Shown here piece after piece: positions 60,667 to 64,000 of a stretch of 64,000 nt of DNA (positions are counted from its first letter, which is position 1; each line of letters starts with the position of its first letter). The translations under genes were made by a program, and so were the position numbers. The notes beneath the pieces were generated by a model, which had not been told where the DNA came from, did no database searches, and saw only the letters and a program-made list of their open reading frames with translations. The DNA is taken from assembly GCA_017621755.1 (NCBI GenBank), contig JAGASL010000021.1:24743-88742 (forward strand), in the 5' to 3' direction. This stretch comes from Clostridia bacterium. Lineage in GTDB: Bacteria; Bacillota; Clostridia; Oscillospirales; CAG-272.

Positions 60667-62292
60667 ATGAAAAAACAAGACTTGCTAAAATATTTTGACG
60701 ACTACTTGCTTGATAAGCTATTTAGCTTCTGTTATGCAAGAACAAATGACAGCTACGAGGCAGAGGAGCTATGCTCGGATATAATCTATGCCCTCGTTAA
60801 AGCTGCCCATAGTGACGGAGAGATTGAAAGCGTATATCCGTTTATTTGGAGAGTGGCTCGTAATGTTTATGCCGATTTTTCAAATCATCGAAGAAAACGC
60901 ACGGAAACTATCTATGAAGGCGACTCGGAAGAAATCTTGCTCGGTGTTGCAGTAGAAGACACTTCTGATGATACCGCAGAATTATTAACTTCTGTATGTC
61001 GTAGAATCGCTTTTTTGACAAAGGCATATCGCGAAGTAATGACCATGTTCTACATAGACGGTCTTACCACCGCGCAGATAGCAAAGAAGCAAGGAACAAG
61101 CGAAGTAGCTGTTCGTCAAAGACTTTTTTCAGCACGACAAAAGATCAAAAGTGAGGTAGAAGAAATGGCAGAAACTTATAATAAGCCCGTGGCGCTTGAT
61201 AAAATTGATTACGTGATTTGGGGAACAGGTAGTCCTGCATGGGGAGATCCTCGTAACGTATGCACGAGAATGTTCTCAAATCATATCGTGTGGCTTTGCC
61301 ACAAGAAGCCGATGAGTGCTTCTGAAATTGCAGAGGAACTGAACGTTCCCACCATTTACGTTGAAGAAGAACTTGAAATCCTCCGTAAAGGTGAAAATGG
61401 AAAGTACGGTTTTCTTCGTCGCTTGGAAAACGGCAAATATGCACTTAATTTCATTTTGCTTGACAAGGATGTATTTGAAAAAGCAAATGCAATTTATACA
61501 GAGCAGTTGCCAAAGATCTGCGAAACCATATCAAACTATATTGAGGAACATAAAGCAGAGTACCTTGCTTTCCCGTATTTGAACAAGAAAGTTGATATGA
61601 ATCTTATTCTTTGGCAGCAGGTATTCCATATTGCTGATGCATTCTCGTATTGTGTTGAGTATGCTTTGAAGAAAAATCATTTTGCGGATGTTGAAAAAAC
61701 AGATCGTCCGTTTAGTGTGTTTGGATATGTAGATAACGGCAAGTATTATGGTGGCGGTTGGGATGGCGTTGATGCGCAAAACGTGTGCGGATTCTCTAAC
61801 GTTCATCTTGATAATATTTACATCACACGTATTAAAAAACACTTTAGCTGCGGACTAAATGTGTCTAAAGACCCTCAGACTCAACTTGCACTCCGTGCCA
61901 TTGATGGTCTTGATATTACGTTGCTTTCTGAAAAAGAAAAGGAGCACGCTGCAAAAGCTATTGAGTGCGGCTATTTGTATCGCGACGGGGATACCCTTTA
62001 TACCAAGATTCTTGTAAATGCGCTTTCAGATAGAGATAGACTATTTGATATCAGTAATGCTTTGCAGAATGGATATTTCGATGCCGATGCTGAAATTGTT
62101 GCAGCGAAGGTTGCAGAACTTATCAAAAAATCCGTTCCCGATTATCTTATCGGAGAATGGAGATTGGCGAACAACCTTGCGAGTATGCCGATTCTTGACG
62201 CAGTTGTTGAATGCCTTATTGAAAAAGGCGTATTAACACCTCCCGAGGATGGTATTGGTGCAGAAGGTTGTTGGATGAGTGTTGAAAAGTAA
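60667..62292 (+). CDS. sigma-70-like protein with large C-terminal extension
   Basis: About 541 residues from the ATG at 60667, which has TTGGAGAAAC upstream; a GTG at 60634 has no site. Residues 10-75 resemble sigma region 2 (SYEAEELCSDIIYALVKAA, VYPFIWRVARNVYADFSNHRRK). Residues 110-160 resemble region 4 (LTKAYREVMTMFYIDGLTTAQIA, TSEVAVRQRLFSARQKIK). About 380 further residues follow. They include a winged-helix-like segment near 210-270 (VWLCHKKPMSASEIAEELNVP, EELEILRKGENGKYGFLRRLENGKY split) and an unassigned region with GKYYGGGWDGVDAQNVCGFSNVH. The DNA is AT-richer and differs in codon use from its neighbours, suggesting transfer. Targets are unknown. Confidence 0.82.
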   Translation: MKKQDLLKYFDDYLLDKLFSFCYARTNDSYEAEELCSDIIYALVKAAHSDGEIESVYPFIWRVARNVYADFSNHRRKRTETIYEGDSEEILLGVAVEDTSDDTAELLTSVCRRIAFLTKAYREVMTMFYIDGLTTAQIAKKQGTSEVAVRQRLFSARQKIKSEVEEMAETYNKPVALDKIDYVIWGTGSPAWGDPRNVCTRMFSNHIVWLCHKKPMSASEIAEELNVPTIYVEEELEILRKGENGKYGFLRRLENGKYALNFILLDKDVFEKANAIYTEQLPKICETISNYIEEHKAEYLAFPYLNKKVDMNLILWQQVFHIADAFSYCVEYALKKNHFADVEKTDRPFSVFGYVDNGKYYGGGWDGVDAQNVCGFSNVHLDNIYITRIKKHFSCGLNVSKDPQTQLALRAIDGLDITLLSEKEKEHAAKAIECGYLYRDGDTLYTKILVNALSDRDRLFDISNALQNGYFDADAEIVAAKVAELIKKSVPDYLIGEWRLANNLASMPILDAVVECLIEKGVLTPPEDGIGAEGCWMSVEK

Positions 62293-62302
62293 AACGAGAT
62301 AC

Positions 62303-62336
62303 CGCCGAGAGTAACCGTAATTGGTCGCTCTCGGCG
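62303..62336 (+). terminator. terminator hairpin after sigma-like gene
   Basis: CGCCGAGAG (62303-62311) pairs with CTCTCGGCG (62328-62336), followed by TTATTCTTG. Confidence 0.7.
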
Positions 62337-62358
62337 TTATTCTTGTTGGCTTCATAAC

Positions 62359-62396
62359 CTGCTTTATCGCAGGTACGCCAAGGGCGTATTTTTATT
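62359..62396 (-). repeat. right inverted-repeat arm flanking sigma-like gene
   Basis: On the minus strand AATAAAAATACGCCC (62396-62382) then ATAAAGCAG (62367-62359) match the left arm at 60291-60330. The first block includes the stop codon of the SpoU gene. On the plus strand TACGCC-AAG-GGCGTA plus TTTTT (62374-62393) is also a small terminator. Confidence 0.6.
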
Positions 62397-63168
62397 CGCA
62401 ATTTTGTCTAAAGATCTCATATGCCAACATGGTCGCAGCAGAGGCAGCCGAAAGGGAAGCCTTGAATTCTCGCCCGTAGCCAATCTTAACCAACAGATCT
62501 GCCTTTTCCAACAGCGTGCGTGAAATGCCGCGGCGCTCACCGCCAACGATCAATAGAATTGGCTTTTTCAGCACTGTTTTGTGAAGCAGATGATCAGTCC
62601 GTTCATCCGCGCACACAACGGTATAATGGTACTCGTGAAACAAGTCTGCGGCCTCTGTCGGCTCCGCCACGTAAACCGGCAACATTTCTGAAGCACCGGC
62701 CGAGGAACGCGCCACAACACCTGCCGCACTCAACCAATTCCGTTCAGATAAAACGATGCCGTTAACTCCGCATGCGTATAAAGAGCGGATGGCGTACCCA
62801 AAATTATAAGGATCCTCAATGCCTTGAATCATCGCATAAAATCCATTTTCCGGAATGCTCTGCGCCTCGCGCAGCGGTTGCAATGTGCGCACACCACATT
62901 CGGCAAGCACGCCGCCGTGCGAGCTGCCAACAGATAAAGCGCTGATTTCATCGTCGCTGGCAGCCAGAACAGGGAAGCCTTGCTCACGCCCCATCGCTCG
63001 CAAAAAAGAAAGCTCTTTATACAATTTTTCCTCCCGCGAGGCAGCATATAACAATCTTAAAACCTTGCGGTCGTTGATGCCCGCCTTTTGCGCTGCAAAC
63101 AATGCGCGCAGGGAAGTCATGCCTTCCAAAACGGTAGAATTTTCAAATTTTATATCTTCTTTCTGCAT
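62392..63168 (-). CDS. divergent TrmH/SpoU family RNA methyltransferase
   Basis: About 258 residues from the ATG at 63168, where family similarity begins (VLEGMTSLRALFAAQ). SPOUT motifs are recognisable but altered: QGIEDPYNFGYAIRSLYACG (motif 1), LLIVGGERRGISRTLLEKADLLVKIGYG (motif 2, split), and ASLSAASAATMLAYEIFRQ in place of the usual SLNVSVAA. The motif-3 Asn is therefore missing. Activity on rRNA or tRNA ribose is likely by family but not certain. It is divergent from spoIIID, with a 56-base gap. An earlier in-frame start at 63291 would overlap spoIIID and is rejected. Confidence 0.85.
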   Translation of the reverse strand: MQKEDIKFENSTVLEGMTSLRALFAAQKAGINDRKVLRLLYAASREEKLYKELSFLRAMGREQGFPVLAASDDEISALSVGSSHGGVLAECGVRTLQPLREAQSIPENGFYAMIQGIEDPYNFGYAIRSLYACGVNGIVLSERNWLSAAGVVARSSAGASEMLPVYVAEPTEAADLFHEYHYTVVCADERTDHLLHKTVLKKPILLIVGGERRGISRTLLEKADLLVKIGYGREFKASLSAASAATMLAYEIFRQNCE

Positions 63169-63224
63169 GCCAAAAACAAGCCTTTCATATATTGAAATAA
63201 CGAAATTGTGAAGGGGCTGCCAAT

Positions 63225-63509
63225 ATGATCTACCAAACGCAAGAAGAACGATGCGAGGCATTAGCGCAATACGTAATCGAGCACCACGCAACCGTCAGAC
63301 AAGCAGCGCAGTATTTCTCAATCAGCAAAAGCACCGTCCACAAAGACATCGCCATACGGCTGAAGCACATAAACCACCCTTTATATGTAGAAGCTAAGCG
63401 GATATTGGAGCAAAACAAATCAGAGCGGCATCTGCGCGGCGGAGAAGCGACAAAAAGGAAATACCTACAAAAAAAGAAAGCGCACACCGCTACGTTTGTT
63501 AAAAAATGA
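63225..63509 (+). CDS. spoIIID: sporulation transcriptional regulator SpoIIID
   Basis: A 94-residue DNA-binding protein with the SpoIIID helix-turn-helix (ATVRQAAQYFSISKSTVHKDIAIRL, split), then LKHINHPLYVEAKRILEQNKSERHLRGGEATKRKY (split) with the basic C-terminal region. SpoIIID controls the mother-cell switch from sigma-E to sigma-K genes. GAAGGGGCTGCC precedes the ATG. A CATATATT motif at 63186-63193 fits a sigma-E -10 at seven of eight positions, but no good -35 is seen. Its basic C-terminal tail is slightly longer than in Bacillus. Confidence 0.94.
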   Translation: MIYQTQEERCEALAQYVIEHHATVRQAAQYFSISKSTVHKDIAIRLKHINHPLYVEAKRILEQNKSERHLRGGEATKRKYLQKKKAHTATFVKK

Positions 63510-64000
63510 ACAATCGTCTATTTCTTATGTTTTACAAAGGGAATAGTATAAGCATATTTATATGATACCAAATATTCAACGAAAAATCAAGTCAAAAAAG
63601 CATGCAAAAAGTCTTATCGGAAGAAAAACTGTGCTTATGTAGCATCCCAATAAAGGGCGACTGACATACGTACCATGATTGCTTGATTTTCTTTTACCCA
63701 AGCTATGAGTACGAGCACAATTGGCGAAAGGAAAGCATCACAATCCGCCGTTGTGTTTTTTAATAGGCCAGAGGCATATGGCTGGTTAAACTTTGTCTCA
63801 AAAACACATCACGCTATATACTTGATCTAATAACATAAATCGGTACCTGGAACCATCCGCACCTCAACTAACTCGCAAAAATGCCGCACCGAGTCCCATT
63901 TATAGCCAAACCACTCCCCTTGATTATACAAAATTTCATCGAAGGTTTTGTTTGATGACAAAACAGGGAAGCGAAATGCAGAGCGGTTTCAGCTTTCTAC
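63510..64000. other. gene-poor right end with decayed coding fragments
   Basis: No complete gene is visible. A plus-strand frame at 63665-63763 has no start codon and reads protein-like (FFYPSYEYEHNWRKESITI). A minus-strand frame of about 53 codons (63988-63827, also lacking a usable start) contains TFDEILYNQGEWFGYKWDSV and HFCELVEVR, and a stop cuts it off from the window edge. Both look like remains of old genes. The first 90 bases are AT-rich with no strong terminator after spoIIID. Confidence 0.4.

Noticed and set aside
1..64000. CRISPR arrays, tRNA or rRNA genes, prophage, transposase
   Set aside because: No regularly spaced repeats, no cloverleaf with CCA-type end and no integrase, capsid or transposase motifs were seen on either strand; a tRNA scan was not possible here.

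Overview
The window is chromosomal DNA of a spore-forming Firmicutes bacterium, most likely an uncultured gut member of the Clostridia with mid GC content. The grounds are the sporulation genes (ylbJ, yqfC, yqfD, ytfJ, spoVT, spoIIID, pdaA, dacB/dacF-type carboxypeptidases), class-typical housekeeping gene order, strong TTGACA/TATAAT promoters with 17-bp spacers, AGGAGG-type ribosome binding sites and an L27 protein with the Firmicutes-type cleavable N-terminus. I found no rRNA or tRNA gene, CRISPR array, prophage or recognisable transposase.

Layout. 1-2549: end of a GH38 alpha-mannosidase and a complete GH95 alpha-L-fucosidase. 2588-10735: ylbJ on the minus strand, divergent from an overlapping-gene operon yqfC-yqfD-phoH-ybeY-era-recO-mutS2. 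10852-13283: a sigma factor with a membrane-anchored beta-propeller protein. 13327-22198 (minus): lon-engB-M50 protease-scpA-scpB-DUF2953-ytfJ-dacB-rluB-small acetyltransferase-like gene. 22362-41968: infC (AUU start)-rpmI-rplT with a leader, then RNA methyltransferase-dprA-topA-trmFO-plsX-rnc-smc-ftsY-(rdgB::yhbY fusion)-nadD-yqeK-LCP-rsfS-leuS. 42094-50912: short units, namely rpsU, two polysaccharide deacetylases, a DUF624 membrane protein, a GNAT, dacF, pgi, a P-loop protein, a cysteine-rich probable spore-surface protein and a URO-D/MtaA-like protein. 51024-59287: spoVT, a PHP phosphoesterase, the yfmF-yfmH M16 pair with folD, rplU-prp-rpmA, a sugar nucleotidyltransferase and galE. 59442-64000: a LytTR/DUF3021 pair, a large sigma-like protein in AT-richer DNA, a divergent SpoU methyltransferase, spoIIID, and a gene-poor right end with decayed coding fragments.

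How it works together. Most of the window is core information processing: translation, ribosome assembly, rRNA/tRNA modification, chromosome segregation (SMC-ScpA-ScpB, in two separate clusters) and protein targeting. Interleaved are sporulation and spore-cortex genes, several with plausible sporulation-sigma promoters. The accessory parts are the left-edge glycosidases and the 60.3-62.4 kb segment. That segment seems to have been inserted between the convergent DUF3021 and SpoU genes, because matching inverted arms now lie on either side of it, next to the two stop codons.
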